64,000 nucleotides of DNA, taken from Xanthomonas melonis (lineage in GTDB: Bacteria; Pseudomonadota; Gammaproteobacteria; Xanthomonadales; Xanthomonadaceae). Shown here piece after piece: positions 40,435 to 50,356 of the stretch. The notes under the pieces were generated by a model. That model searched no databases and was not told the origin of the DNA. It was given only the letters and a program-made list of their open reading frames with translations. Every line of letters begins with the position of its first letter. Position 1 is the stretch's first letter. The stretch lies in the NCBI RefSeq assembly GCF_020783655.1, contig NZ_JAJGQH010000006.1:183115-247114 (forward strand), in the 5' to 3' direction. A program made the position numbers and the translations under genes.

Positions 40435-41781
40435 TCAGCGTGCGCTGACCGGAGCGACCGTATCGGTCGAGGCCGGTGGCGCCTGCAGCGGCGGCGAGCC
40501 GCCATCCAGCACCAGCTTCAGTTGGTCGCGATCCAGCGCGTTCTCCCAACGCGACACCACCACGGTGGCCACTGCGTTACCGATGAAGTTGGTCAGCGAG
40601 CGGCACTCGCTCATGAAGCGGTCCACGCCCAGGATCAGCGCCATGCCGGCCACCGGCACGTCCGGCACCACCGACAGCGTGGCCGCCAGGGTGATGAAGC
40701 CGGCGCCGGTCACGCCGGCCGCACCCTTGGAGCTGAGCATGGCCACCGCCAGCAAGGTGATCTGCTGGCCCAGGGTCAGGTCCACGTTGGTGGCCTGGGC
40801 GATGAACAGCGCGGCCAGGGTCATGTAGATGTTGGTACCGTCCAGATTGAACGAATAACCGGTCGGTACCACCAGGCCCACCACCGACTTCTCGCAGCCG
40901 GCCTTTTCCATCTTTTCCATCAGCGAAGGCAATGCCGACTCCGACGAGGACGTGCCCAGCACCAGCAGCAGCTCGGCCTTGAGGTAGCGGATCAGCTTGA
41001 GCACCGAAAAACCGCAGAACCGGCACACCAGGCCCAGGATCACCAGAACGAACAGCAACGAGGTGATGTAAAACGAGCCCACCAGCCAGGCCAGATTGAC
41101 CAGCGATTCCACGCCGTACTTGCCGATGGTGAAGGCAATCGCGCCGAACGCACCGATCGGCGCGGCCTTCATCAGGATGTGCACCAGGCGGAACACCGGC
41201 GCGGTCAGCGCCTCCAGGAAGCTCAGTACCGGCCGGCCACGCTCGCCCACCAGCGCCAGCGCGATGCCGAACAGCACCGCCACGAACAGCACCTGCAGGA
41301 TGTTGCCATCCACGAACGCGCTGATCAGCGTGGCCGGGATGATGTCCATCAGGAAACCGACCAGGCTCAACTCGTGCGACTTCTGCACATAGGTGTTGAC
41401 CGCGCTCTGATCCAGCTCGGCCGGGTTGATGTTCATGCCGGCACCCGGCTGCACCACGTGCGCCACCACCATGCCCACCACCAGCGCCAGCGTGGAGAAG
41501 AACAGGAAGTAGGTCATCGCCTTGGCGAAGACCCGGCCTACCGTCTTGAGGTGGGTCATGCCGGCGATGCCGGTGACGATGGTCAGGAAGATCACCGGAG
41601 CGATGATCATCTTCACCAGCTTGATGAAGGCATCGCCCAGCGGCTTGAGGCTCTCGGCGAAGGCGGGCTCGAAATGCCCCAACAGGGCGCCGAGGACGAT
41701 CGCCACCACCACCTGGAAATACAGCTGGCGGTAGAAGGGCACGGACGCCGGCACCGGGCCGGCAGGCTTGCTGATGTGCAT
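40435..41781 (-). CDS. dctA: C4-dicarboxylate transporter DctA
   Basis: Sodium- or proton-coupled inner-membrane symporter for succinate, fumarate and malate. The 448-residue protein has the dicarboxylate/amino-acid:cation symporter signatures: the serine-rich hairpin [40 protein letters not shown], and [19 protein letters not shown], with about eight membrane helices. CGGAG lies 7 nt before the ATG. MaeB follows downstream; a porin and DctB-like kinase lie on the other side. Confidence 0.95.
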   Translation of the reverse strand: MHISKPAGPVPASVPFYRQLYFQVVVAIVLGALLGHFEPAFAESLKPLGDAFIKLVKMIIAPVIFLTIVTGIAGMTHLKTVGRVFAKAMTYFLFFSTLALVVGMVVAHVVQPGAGMNINPAELDQSAVNTYVQKSHELSLVGFLMDIIPATLISAFVDGNILQVLFVAVLFGIALALVGERGRPVLSFLEALTAPVFRLVHILMKAAPIGAFGAIAFTIGKYGVESLVNLAWLVGSFYITSLLFVLVILGLVCRFCGFSVLKLIRYLKAELLLVLGTSSSESALPSLMEKMEKAGCEKSVVGLVVPTGYSFNLDGTNIYMTLAALFIAQATNVDLTLGQQITLLAVAMLSSKGAAGVTGAGFITLAATLSVVPDVPVAGMALILGVDRFMSECRSLTNFIGNAVATVVVSRWENALDRDQLKLVLDGGSPPLQAPPASTDTVAPVSAR

Positions 41782-42078
41782 GACACCACTCCGAGGGAAC
41801 TGGAGGTGCCTTGCGCGGCACCCGGTGCGGGCATTCTGGCCGGACGGCGCCGCCACGACCGATAGCCCATTGGTACTACGAGAGCCTGACAGAGCGTAGC
41901 GAGCGATCGTCAGGCGGGTGTGGACGGCACACTCGGGACCGCAGTGTACGATGGGAACATGCCGATTCCGGGCAGCGGCCGCGTCCTCCGGGTGCCTGCG
42001 CCGTCGGTGTCGTCAGTCGTTGTGAACATTGTCCAGCAGACGGAAGGCCCCCTACACTTCAGCCGCAGCGCTGGCGGC

Positions 42079-42096
42079 CGTTAATTGCATTTAACG
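42079..42096. promoter_or_regulatory. Palindromic operator candidate upstream of the porin gene
   Basis: CGTTAA-TTGCAT-TTAACG is a perfect 6-bp dyad in an otherwise GC-rich 425-bp divergent gap (41782-42206), about 110 bp before the porin start. A separate GCCTGAC/GTCAGGC hairpin lies near 41883-41914. I see no gene in the gap. Confidence 0.4.
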
Positions 42097-42206
42097 CAGA
42101 CACCGACGTTGCCGTGTTGCCCGTTTGTCCTGCGCGCTTCTGAAGCCGTTCACCGTGACCGCCATGGCAGGACGCCCCGGCCTTTCCATTGCCGAAGATC
42201 ACTCCT

Positions 42207-43376
42207 ATGCGCCTCAATCCGCTCGTTCTGGCGTTGGCGTTTGCCGCCGCCCCTGCCGCCCATGCGGCCACCTCGCTCGAAAACTGGCCGACCAAGTACG
42301 CCTTCGGTGATGGCACCGAGCTCGCGCTGACCGGCAACTTCGCCTACGACGACAACAATTTCTCCGGCGACGACCGCCTGGAGGACCGTACCGACTTCCG
42401 CCGCAAGGAATTCGGCGCCACCGTGAAGAAGAAGGGCGCCTACGACGCCATGGTCTACTTCGACTTCGAGTCCAAACTGTGGCTGGACGTGTTCTTCCGT
42501 TTCGAAACCAAGGCGCTGCTGGGCCAGGACTACGGCCGCGTGCGACTAGGCTACATGAAGGTGCCGGTGGGCCTGGAAGCGGTGCAGAGCTCGCGTGCGG
42601 GCAGCTTCATGGAGCTGGGCCTGCCGGTGCAGGCAGTGTTCCAGGGCCGCCGGACCGGCGTGGAGTGGACCCTGGAGCGGCCACGCTACCTGTTGCAGGC
42701 CGGCGCCTACGGCGGCCAGGACCTGCAGGGCGACAATCCGGGCACCACCCAGGCCGTGCATGCGGCGTGGACTCCGCACAAGGCCGATGGCGACGTGCTG
42801 CACCTGGGCATCGCCGGTTCGGTGGAGAACCCGCGTGGCTTCACCGACGGCCGTGGCGTGGCGTTCGGCCCGCGCGTGCGCCTGCGGGCACGCCCGGAAG
42901 CCGGCCTGACCGACGTCCGGCTGATCGACACCGGCACCATCCTGGACGTGGACCACGTGATCCGCACCGGCGTGGAAGCGGTATGGATCCATGGCCCGTT
43001 CTCGCTGCAGAGCGAGGCGCTGCGTGCCGAGGTGGCGCGTAACGAGGGCTTGCCGCACTTCATCGCCCAGGGCCAGTACCTCTACGGCACCTGGTCCTTG
43101 ACCGGCGAGTCGCGCAGCTACGCCGGCGGCGTGCCGGGCAATATCAAGCCGGCGCACGAATACGGCGCCGTCGAACTCACCGCCCGCTACAGCCATCTGA
43201 ATCTGGAAGACAACAACGTCCATGGCGGCCGTCAGCACGACACCACCATCGGCGCCAACTGGTACCTCACCAGCCACTTCAAGTTCCAGGCCAACTACAG
43301 CTGGGTGGATGCCTCGCGCAATGGCGTGCACGTGACCCCGAAGGTCATGGAGCTGCGGGCGCAGGTGCAGTTCTAG
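42207..43376 (+). CDS. OprO/OprP-type outer-membrane porin
   Basis: Phosphate-selective-porin family channel of 389 residues. A signal peptide (residues 1-20, ending APAAHA) precedes a 16-strand barrel-type sequence with FAYDDNNFSGDDR, RLGYMKVPVGLEAVQSS and the C-terminal strand ending VQF. Despite the family name many such porins pass organic acids. I used ATG 42207; a TTG at 42189 is less likely. Its neighbours dctA, maeB and a DctB-like kinase suggest dicarboxylates as substrates, which is inferred. A CCCGCGAA/TTCGCGGG hairpin follows at 43378-43400. Confidence 0.88.
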   Translation: MRLNPLVLALAFAAAPAAHAATSLENWPTKYAFGDGTELALTGNFAYDDNNFSGDDRLEDRTDFRRKEFGATVKKKGAYDAMVYFDFESKLWLDVFFRFETKALLGQDYGRVRLGYMKVPVGLEAVQSSRAGSFMELGLPVQAVFQGRRTGVEWTLERPRYLLQAGAYGGQDLQGDNPGTTQAVHAAWTPHKADGDVLHLGIAGSVENPRGFTDGRGVAFGPRVRLRARPEAGLTDVRLIDTGTILDVDHVIRTGVEAVWIHGPFSLQSEALRAEVARNEGLPHFIAQGQYLYGTWSLTGESRSYAGGVPGNIKPAHEYGAVELTARYSHLNLEDNNVHGGRQHDTTIGANWYLTSHFKFQANYSWVDASRNGVHVTPKVMELRAQVQF

Positions 43377-43524
43377 CCCGCGAAGGCGCCCGTTCGCGGG
43401 CCGCCGCGCTGGCGCGCGAGAGGGCCTGCGCTCGCATGCCAGCGCGGATGTTCCGGCACGGCCGCATCCTCTGCCCGGGTGCGGCCGTCGTCGTTTGCGG
43501 CATGCCTCGGCCATACTTGCCGGC

Positions 43525-46173
43525 ATGTACGCCTCGCAACGCCGCCGCCTGCTGCTCACCCTGGCCATCGTGCTGGGCGGCATGGTGGTGGCCATGCTCG
43601 CAGCCGAGCACTTCGTGCAACAGAGCGCGCTGCGCGAGGAAAGCACCACCGTGCGCCGCCAGCTGCGCCTGTATGCACAGGCGCTGCAACAACGCGTCGA
43701 TCGCTACCGCACCCTGCCGCAGATCCTGGCGCTGGACCCGGAGCTGCGCGCGGCCGTATCGACAGCCTTGTCGCCCGCGCAGGTGGAACAGCTCAATCGC
43801 AAGCTCGAACGCGCCAACAATGTCACCCGTTCGTCCACGCTGACGCTGATCGACCGTAACGGCACCGCGTTGGCGGCAAGCAATTGGCGCGCCGCGCGCA
43901 GCAACGTGGGCGTGGACTACGCGTTCCGGCCGTACTACCAGCAGGCGCTGGCCAAGGGCAGCGGCAGCTTCTACGGCATCGGCATGACCACCAGCGAGCC
44001 GGGCTACTTCCTGTCGCAGGCCATCGTCGACGACACCGGCCAGGTACAGGGCGTGGTGGTGATCAAGATCGCGCTGGCCGCGCTGGAACGCGAGTGGCTG
44101 CAGACCCCGGACATCGTGCTGGCCTCCGACGCGCACGGGGTGGTGTTCCTGGCCAGTCGCGCCAGCTGGCGCTACCGCATGCTGGCGCCACTGAGCCCGC
44201 GCGACCGTCGCGAATTGCGCAGCACCCGCCAGTACGCCGATCAGGGCCTGCTGCCGCTGCGGCGGCGCCTGATCGAGCAGACCGGCGATGGCGGCGTGCT
44301 GGTGGATGTCCGCGACCCGCCACTGGACGCGGCGGTGCTGTGGCAGACCCTGGAAGTGCCCGAGAGCGGCTGGCGCCTGCATCTGCTGCACGACACGCGC
44401 AGCAGCGGTGCGGCCGGCCGTGCCGCGGCGATCGCCGCGGCCGGGGCCTGGCTGGCGCTGGCGCTGCTGTGGTTGTTCGTACAGCAGCGGCGGCGCCTGG
44501 CAGCATTGCGCCAGCGCAGCCGGCAGGAGCTGGAAACGGTGCTGCAACAGCATGCCGAAGAACTGCGTACCGCCCAGGACGGGGTGGTGGCCGCCGCGCA
44601 GCAGGCCAATGCCGGCCTGAGCCGCAGCCTGGAGCACCTGCCGCAAGGCGTGGTGGTGATCGATGCCGCGCTCGATCTGGTCGCCTGGAATTCGCGCTAT
44701 GTGGAGCTGTTCCGGTTCCCGCCGGAGCTGCTGCAGATCGGCCGCCCGATCGAGGACCTGTTCCGCTACAACGCCCGCCGCGGGCTGCTGGGGCCGGGGC
44801 CGATCGAGGCCGCCATCGAGCGGCGCCTGAATCACCTGCGCAGCGGCAAGCCGCATATGCGCGAGAGCGAGAAGGAAGACGGCACGGTGCTGGAGATCCG
44901 CGGCAACCCGTTGCCCGATGGCGGCTTCGTCACCAGCTACGCCGACATCACCAGCTACAAGAACGCTGCCCGCGAACTGCGCTCGCTGGCCGATGCGCTG
45001 GAACACCGCGTGGCCGAGCGCACCCGCGACCTGGCCGCGGCCAAGCGCGAGGCCGAAAGCGCCAACCGCTACAAGACCCGTTTCGTCGCCTCGGCCGTGC
45101 ACGATCTGCTGCAGCCGCTCAACGCCGCGCGCATGTTCGTCTCACTATTGCGCGGGCAGGTGCACGAGGCCGGCAGCGCGCGCGTGGTGGACAACATCGA
45201 CGGCGCACTGGCCGCGCAGGACGCCATCCTCAACAGCCTGCTGGACATCTCGCGCCTGGAAGCCGGCAGCCTGAAGACGCAGGTGCGCGACTTCGCGCTC
45301 GGCCCGCTGCTGGAGGCGCTGGCGCGCGAGTTCGGCATCCTGGCCGAAGACCGCGGCCTGGCTCTGGAATGGGTGCCGACCTCGGCGGTGGTATTGAGCG
45401 ACGAGAACCTGTTGCGCCGCATCCTGCAGAATTTCCTGTCCAATGCGATCCGCTACACCCCCCGCGGGCGCGTGCTGATCGGCTGCCGCAGGCGGGGCGG
45501 CTGGTTGCGCATCGAGGTCCACGACCAGGGGCCGGGCATTCCCGAGTCCTTGCAGCACGAAATCTTCGAGGAATTCCGCCGCCTGGACGACGGGGTGGCC
45601 AACGATCGCGGCGCCGGCCTGGGTCTGGCCATCGTCGAACGCATCGGCCGCTTGCTCGGGCACCGCATCGGGCTGCGCTCCACGTTGGGCAGCGGCAGCG
45701 TGTTCTCGGTCAGCGTGCCGCTGGGCGAACGTGCAGCCATCGCCACGCGCCCGCCGCCACCGCCCGCCATGGCGCGCGAACCCGGCAACGATCCCATCCT
45801 GCACGGCTGCCGGGTGTGGTGCGTGGACGACGACCCACGCGTGTGCGAGGCCACGCGCGCCCTGCTGGAACGCTGGGAATGCCGGGTGGATTTCGCCGGC
45901 GGTCCGGACGATGCACTGGCCGCCGCTACGGCCGGCGACGGCCCCGAATTGCTGCTGCTGGACGTGCGCATGGGCCACCACTACGGCCCGATGCTGCTGC
46001 CACAGCTGGTGGAGCACTGGCAGCGCGAGCCGCGCGTGATCCTGGTCACCGCCGAACCCAGCGCCGCCCTGCGCGATCACGCGCTCGAAGCGGGCTGGGG
46101 TTTCCTGTCCAAGCCGGTGCGCCCGCCGGCACTACGCGCGCTGATCACGCAGATGCTGCTGCGGCGCGGCTGA
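43525..46173 (+). CDS. Hybrid histidine kinase with DctB-like periplasmic sensor and C-terminal receiver
   Basis: Inner-membrane sensor of 882 residues. TM1 (LLLTLAIVLGGMVVAMLAAE) and TM2 (AAAIAAAGAWLALALLWLFV) enclose a double-Cache domain with the DctB hallmarks AASNWRA, YAFRPYYQQAL and GVVFLASRASWRYRML. A PAS domain follows (VVVIDAALDLVAWNSRYVEL), then coiled coil, HisKA with the phospho-His in SAVHDLLQPLNAARM, the ATPase boxes (NFLSNAIRYTP, DQGPGIP, GAGLGLAIVERI) and a receiver with the acceptor Asp in LLLLDVRMG. Sensing of C4-dicarboxylates is likely from the sensor domain and the neighbours. The NarL-type regulator at 48492 is the probable partner. Start ATG 43525; no strong ribosome site. 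Confidence 0.9.
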   Translation: MYASQRRRLLLTLAIVLGGMVVAMLAAEHFVQQSALREESTTVRRQLRLYAQALQQRVDRYRTLPQILALDPELRAAVSTALSPAQVEQLNRKLERANNVTRSSTLTLIDRNGTALAASNWRAARSNVGVDYAFRPYYQQALAKGSGSFYGIGMTTSEPGYFLSQAIVDDTGQVQGVVVIKIALAALEREWLQTPDIVLASDAHGVVFLASRASWRYRMLAPLSPRDRRELRSTRQYADQGLLPLRRRLIEQTGDGGVLVDVRDPPLDAAVLWQTLEVPESGWRLHLLHDTRSSGAAGRAAAIAAAGAWLALALLWLFVQQRRRLAALRQRSRQELETVLQQHAEELRTAQDGVVAAAQQANAGLSRSLEHLPQGVVVIDAALDLVAWNSRYVELFRFPPELLQIGRPIEDLFRYNARRGLLGPGPIEAAIERRLNHLRSGKPHMRESEKEDGTVLEIRGNPLPDGGFVTSYADITSYKNAARELRSLADALEHRVAERTRDLAAAKREAESANRYKTRFVASAVHDLLQPLNAARMFVSLLRGQVHEAGSARVVDNIDGALAAQDAILNSLLDISRLEAGSLKTQVRDFALGPLLEALAREFGILAEDRGLALEWVPTSAVVLSDENLLRRILQNFLSNAIRYTPRGRVLIGCRRRGGWLRIEVHDQGPGIPESLQHEIFEEFRRLDDGVANDRGAGLGLAIVERIGRLLGHRIGLRSTLGSGSVFSVSVPLGERAAIATRPPPPPAMAREPGNDPILHGCRVWCVDDDPRVCEATRALLERWECRVDFAGGPDDALAAATAGDGPELLLLDVRMGHHYGPMLLPQLVEHWQREPRVILVTAEPSAALRDHALEAGWGFLSKPVRPPALRALITQMLLRRG

Positions 46174-46263
46174 CCGGGTTAGGCCATCGCTGCAGCCCGA
46201 GGGCACCGTGCATGACACGCAGCCGCAGTCGCGAGCGGCGGAAAGCGCGCCTGCTACACTATC

Positions 46264-46281
46264 GATAATGATTCCCATTTT
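46264..46281. promoter_or_regulatory. Fur box upstream of the siderophore receptor
   Basis: GATAATGATTCCCATTTT matches the Fur consensus in its left half and partly in its right. It overlaps a plausible promoter (TACACT at 46255-46260) and lies 47 bp before the receptor start. Confidence 0.65.
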
Positions 46282-46327
46282 GATCGCCATCGTTGCGCGA
46301 TCGCCTGTCGCATTGGAGTTCCTGCCC

Positions 46328-48448
46328 ATGACCTCTCCCACGCCCCGAACGGCACGCCTGCCGCTCGCCGTTGTTCTGTCCTTGCTCGGTGCGCAGGCCG
46401 CATTTGCCCAGTCGCAGGTCACCGATACGCTCGAAACGGTGGTGGTCGCCGCCGCACGTTCGAACATGACGGTGGCCGAATCGCCGCAAACGGTGCTGAT
46501 CATCGACAAGGCGCAGATCCAGCAGCAGCTGACGCTGTCCAGCAATTCCTCGGACGTGCTCGCCAACCTGATTCCCTCCTACACGCCCAGCCGCGGCAAG
46601 ATGAACGGTAGCGGCGAAACGCTGCGCGGCCGCGCGCCGCTGATCCTGATCGACGGCATCCCGCAGTCCAATCCGATCCGCCCTACCGGCCGTGAAGCGC
46701 ATACCATCGATTTCGCCATGGTCGAGCGGATCGAGGTGATCCAGGGCGCCAATGCGATCAACGGCCTGGGCGCCACCGGCGGCACCATCAACATCATCAC
46801 CCGTCGTCCGCAGGACGGCGCGCTGAATCAGCACCTCGACGTGCAGGCCACCGCGCCCACCGCCCAGACCCGCGCCGAAACTGCCAGCTACGAGACCCGC
46901 TATCGCGTGGACGGCCGCAGCGACCGGCTGGATTACCTGTTTTCGGCCAGCTACGCCGATCAGGGACTGCATGTGGATGGGCAGGGCCGGCCGATCGGCG
47001 CGGACAACATCCAGGGCGACCTGATGACCTCCAGGAGCTACGACGTGCTGGCCAAAGTCGGTTATGCGCTCACCGACACCCAGCGCCTGAGCCTGAGCGT
47101 CAATCGCTACCGCATCAAGAACGACAACGACTACATCGGCATTCCGGGCGACCGCGCACGGCGCCTGCCCACCACCTCGGTCCGCGGCACCCCCGAAGGC
47201 AGCGCGCCGCACAACGAGGTGTTGACCTCGGGTCTGTCGTATACCCACGACGACCTGGCCGGCATGCAGTTGAACGCGCTGGTGTTCAATCAGGAATTCG
47301 AAGGTTTGTTCGGTGCGGCCAACACGTCCACCTTCCAGGACCCGCTGATCGCTCCGCTCGGCCGCCTGTACGATCAGTCGCGTTCGGTCGCGTCCAAGTG
47401 GGGCAGCAAGGTCACCCTGAGCAAGGACGACCTGCTCGACGACCGGCTCAAGCTCACCGGCGGCTTCGATCTGCTGGCCGATACCGGCAAGCAGGATCTC
47501 TACGGCACCGGACGCACCTACGTGCCGGAATCGGATTTCCGCAACCTGTCGCTGTTCGTGCAGGGCGAATACGCGTTGCTGCCTGCGCTGGCCCTGCACG
47601 CTGGCGTGCGCCGCGAAGAGGCCGAACTGCAGATCGACAGCTATCGGACCCTGTGGCGCTACAACCGGGTCGACGTGGAAGGCGGCACGCTCGACTTCAG
47701 CCAGACCCTGTACAACGCCGGCCTGGTCTATACGCCGGTCGAAGGCGTGAACGTGTTCACCAGCTATTCCGAAGGATTCGGCATGCCCGACGTGGGCCGC
47801 GTGCTGCGCGCGATCGACGCCCCGGGCACGCGCGTGGCCGACCTGGACATGCTGGAGCCGATCCTGACCAGGAGCATCGAAGCCGGCACCCGCATCGAGC
47901 GCGGCGCATTCGATGCGGACCTCAGCTATTTCCGCTCCGACTCGGACCTGGGCACGCGCGTGGTGCCGCTCAACGGCGCCTTCATGATGAGCCGCGAGAA
48001 GACCCGCGTGCAGGGCGTGGACGCCAGCCTGGGCTACCGGCCCACTGCGGGGCATCGCCTGCGCCTGTCGTATGCGTACACGCGCGGCCGCTACGACAGC
48101 GACAACGATGGCCACCTGGACGCACGCCTGGATGGGCTCAATGTGGCGCCCAATCGCGTGATCGCCTCCTGGTCGGCGCAATGGACCCCCAGGTTCGCCT
48201 CGTTCGTGCAGGCACAGCATGCCTTCAGCCAGTCCTTCGACGACCCCGACCAACGCTTCAGCGGCTACTCGCTGGTGGACGCCACAGTCACCTATGCGCT
48301 GCCGCGCGGTGCGCTGCGCATGGGCGTGGCCAACCTGTTCGACAAGCAGTACATCACCTACTACTCGCAATCGGCGCTGGTCGAGCCGCTGCGATACTTC
48401 GCCGGGCGTGGCCGCACGCTGACGCTGGGCTATTCGCTGGACTTCTGA
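46328..48448 (+). CDS. TonB-dependent siderophore receptor
   Basis: Iron-siderophore outer-membrane receptor of 706 residues. A signal peptide (residues 1-22) ends AFAQ; the TonB box ETVVV follows at about residue 31. The plug contains GETLRGRAPLILIDGIPQSN and FAMVERIEVIQGANAINGLG, similar to IutA-type receptors for hydroxamate or carboxylate siderophores. The barrel ends YSLDF. GGAG lies 9 nt before the ATG at 46328; the frame is open further upstream but that would overlap the Fur box. Expression should rise under iron limitation. It stands between the hybrid kinase and its probable response regulator. Confidence 0.93.
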   Translation: MTSPTPRTARLPLAVVLSLLGAQAAFAQSQVTDTLETVVVAAARSNMTVAESPQTVLIIDKAQIQQQLTLSSNSSDVLANLIPSYTPSRGKMNGSGETLRGRAPLILIDGIPQSNPIRPTGREAHTIDFAMVERIEVIQGANAINGLGATGGTINIITRRPQDGALNQHLDVQATAPTAQTRAETASYETRYRVDGRSDRLDYLFSASYADQGLHVDGQGRPIGADNIQGDLMTSRSYDVLAKVGYALTDTQRLSLSVNRYRIKNDNDYIGIPGDRARRLPTTSVRGTPEGSAPHNEVLTSGLSYTHDDLAGMQLNALVFNQEFEGLFGAANTSTFQDPLIAPLGRLYDQSRSVASKWGSKVTLSKDDLLDDRLKLTGGFDLLADTGKQDLYGTGRTYVPESDFRNLSLFVQGEYALLPALALHAGVRREEAELQIDSYRTLWRYNRVDVEGGTLDFSQTLYNAGLVYTPVEGVNVFTSYSEGFGMPDVGRVLRAIDAPGTRVADLDMLEPILTRSIEAGTRIERGAFDADLSYFRSDSDLGTRVVPLNGAFMMSREKTRVQGVDASLGYRPTAGHRLRLSYAYTRGRYDSDNDGHLDARLDGLNVAPNRVIASWSAQWTPRFASFVQAQHAFSQSFDDPDQRFSGYSLVDATVTYALPRGALRMGVANLFDKQYITYYSQSALVEPLRYFAGRGRTLTLGYSLDF

Positions 48449-48456
48449 GCATCGGC

Positions 48457-48483
48457 GGCGCACGCCTGCCGCAGGCGTGCGCC
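48457..48483. terminator. Bidirectional hairpin between convergent receptor and regulator genes
   Basis: A perfect 12-bp stem (GGCGCACGCCTG / CAGGCGTGCGCC) with a CCG loop fills the 43-bp space between the two convergent genes. No T run is present on either side, so it may be a weak or factor-aided terminator. Confidence 0.6.
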
Positions 48484-48491
48484 CGATTGCG

Positions 48492-49130
48492 TCAGCCCTC
48501 GCCTTCCGGCTCCAGCGCCTTGACCAGGACCGCCGCCTGGGTACGGCTGTAGCAATCGAGCTTCTTCAAGATGGCGGTGACGTGCACCTTGACGGTGTTC
48601 TCGGCCAGCCCCAACTCGTGGGCGATCTGCTTGTTGAGCAGGCCGTCGGCCAGGCTCAGCAGCACGCGGAACTGCTGCGGGGTCAGCTGCGCCAGTTTGG
48701 CGGCCAGCTGCGCGTCGGCCTCCGAACGCTCGGCGGTCATCGGCGGGAACCAGGTGCCGCCCTCCAGCACGCTGGCCACCGCACTGCCGATGGTCTCGGC
48801 CGGCGTGGACTTGGGAATGAAACCGGCCGCACCGAACTGCTGCGCGCGCCGGATCACGCGCGGATGATCGTTGGAGGAAATCACCACCACCGGAATGTCC
48901 GGGTGTTCGCCGCGCACGTGCAGCAGTGCCGAAAATCCACGCGCGCCCGGCATGGCCAGATCCAGCAGGACCAGTTCGGCCTGCGGATGCGCGCGCAGCA
49001 TCGTGCCCAATGTGCTGGCACTGGAGGCTTCCACCACCTGTGCCTGCGGCAAGGTCTGCCGCAGCACGTGGATCACGGCGGCACGGAACAGCGGATGGTC
49101 GTCGGCGACGAGAATGGTGAGATCGGCCAT
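48492..49130 (-). CDS. NarL/LuxR-family response regulator
   Basis: Response regulator of 212 residues. The receiver (residues 4-120) has the acidic pair VADDHPLF, acceptor Asp in LVLLDLAMPG and Lys in FIPKST. The LuxR helix-turn-helix (LTPQQFRVLLSLADGLLNKQ, then GLAENTVKVHVTAILKKL) is at the C-terminus. The likely partner is the DctB-like hybrid kinase at 43525, which already carries one receiver; a separate output protein would complete the relay. ATG 49130 is a typical start (MADLTILVADDHP). Convergent with the siderophore receptor. Confidence 0.92.
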   Translation of the reverse strand: MADLTILVADDHPLFRAAVIHVLRQTLPQAQVVEASSASTLGTMLRAHPQAELVLLDLAMPGARGFSALLHVRGEHPDIPVVVISSNDHPRVIRRAQQFGAAGFIPKSTPAETIGSAVASVLEGGTWFPPMTAERSEADAQLAAKLAQLTPQQFRVLLSLADGLLNKQIAHELGLAENTVKVHVTAILKKLDCYSRTQAAVLVKALEPEGEG

Positions 49131-49306
49131 GCGCCAAGTCTGGCACAGCGGCACCTCGCTTTGCCGCACCGGCCTCTCCCGCTGGCGGCACGGGCTGGCG
49201 CAGATGCGCGCAGGCGCCGCGATGCACGCATGCCTCGCCGGATCCCGCCGGCTGGCACGTTGCCGATCACCTGCACCACACGTGCAGCGCACCGTGGGCA
49301 GCCGCG

Positions 49307-50356
49307 CTAGTGCGGCGGCTGCGTGCTGGCCCGCCAGGCCTCCAGGAACTGGCGGCGCTTGAGCTTGTCCAGGTAGACCAGCAGGCCGGGACCGAGCGGA
49401 ATCGGCCGGAACGGTGGCTGCGCCGAGCCGCCGCGGCCGCCGGCGGCCGGCAGGATCGGCATCAGCCGCGCCTCGCGCGAGAGCACCTGTTGGCCGCGTG
49501 GCGACAGCAGATAGTCGAGAAACCTGCGTGCTTCGGCCGCATGCGGCGCGCTCTTGGGGATCACCGCCGTGCGCAGTGCCACCAGCGTGTAGTCCTGCGG
49601 CTGCACGATGCCCAGCGGCGCGCCCGCATCGGCGCGTGCCTGCGCGTAGGAGCCGAGCACGTTGTAGGCCAGCAGCAGCTCGCCGCGGCTGACGCGGTCC
49701 AGCAAGGCGCCAGTGCGCTCTTCCAGATGTACCTGGTTTGCCCCCAACGCGGCCAGCAGCGCGCCGGCGATGCTGCCGACCTGGCCATCCTGCGTCGCGA
49801 ACAGATAGCCCACCCCGCTGCGTTCCACATCGTAGGTGCCCACCTTGCCGCGCAGCGGTGCATCCGGTGCGCGCAGCAGCGCCAGCAACTGGCGCCGGGT
49901 ACGCGGTACGCGCGCGGCCGCCAGCCTGCGCGTGTTGTAGACGATGGCCACCGGCTCGTAGCTGATGCCGAACACCTCGTGTCGCCACTGCGCCCAGGCC
50001 GGCAGCGCCTCGGTCTGTGGGGAGCGATGCGCCAGGGCGTGGCCGTCGTTCACCAGCTTGGTCTGCAGGTCCATGCTGGCGCTGATCAGCATGTCCGCCT
50101 GCGGCGCATCGGCGGCCGGATGCAGGTAACGCGCATAGATATCCCAGGCGATGGTGTCTTCGTAGACCACTTCGGTGCCGGGATGCAGGCGCTGGTAGTC
50201 CCGGATCACCGCCGAGAACACCTCCAGATCGGTGGATCCCTGCACGCGCAGCTGCGCCTGCACCCCGCCCTGGGCAGGAAACCGCCGCACGTCGCCAGGC
50301 GCCGACCACGCCAGGCCGCAGGCCAGCCACAGTGCCATCGCGCAGAGCATGCGCAT
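49307..50356 (-). CDS. Periplasmic substrate-binding protein of the iron/ABC type, without ABC partners
   Basis: Exported binding protein of 349 residues. A signal peptide (MRMLCAMALWLACGLAWSA) precedes a type II periplasmic binding fold: VQGSTDLEVFSAVIRDYQRL, YEDTIAWDIYARYLHP, DMLISASMDLQTKLV, FGISYEPVAIVYNTRRL, and a RFLDYLLSPRGQQVLS end, as in the AfuA/ferric-binding group. Its ATG overlaps the stop of the kinase gene (TGATG), so the two are coupled. No permease or ATPase gene is nearby. It probably presents a ligand to the kinase rather than to a transporter, as in the PgtC arrangement; this is inferred. Confidence 0.88.
   Translation of the reverse strand: MRMLCAMALWLACGLAWSAPGDVRRFPAQGGVQAQLRVQGSTDLEVFSAVIRDYQRLHPGTEVVYEDTIAWDIYARYLHPAADAPQADMLISASMDLQTKLVNDGHALAHRSPQTEALPAWAQWRHEVFGISYEPVAIVYNTRRLAAARVPRTRRQLLALLRAPDAPLRGKVGTYDVERSGVGYLFATQDGQVGSIAGALLAALGANQVHLEERTGALLDRVSRGELLLAYNVLGSYAQARADAGAPLGIVQPQDYTLVALRTAVIPKSAPHAAEARRFLDYLLSPRGQQVLSREARLMPILPAAGGRGGSAQPPFRPIPLGPGLLVYLDKLKRRQFLEAWRASTQPPH

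Noticed and set aside
46259..48463. 734-codon open frame on the minus strand
   Set aside because: Shadow of the siderophore receptor; no family resemblance and low-complexity His/Gln/Arg composition.
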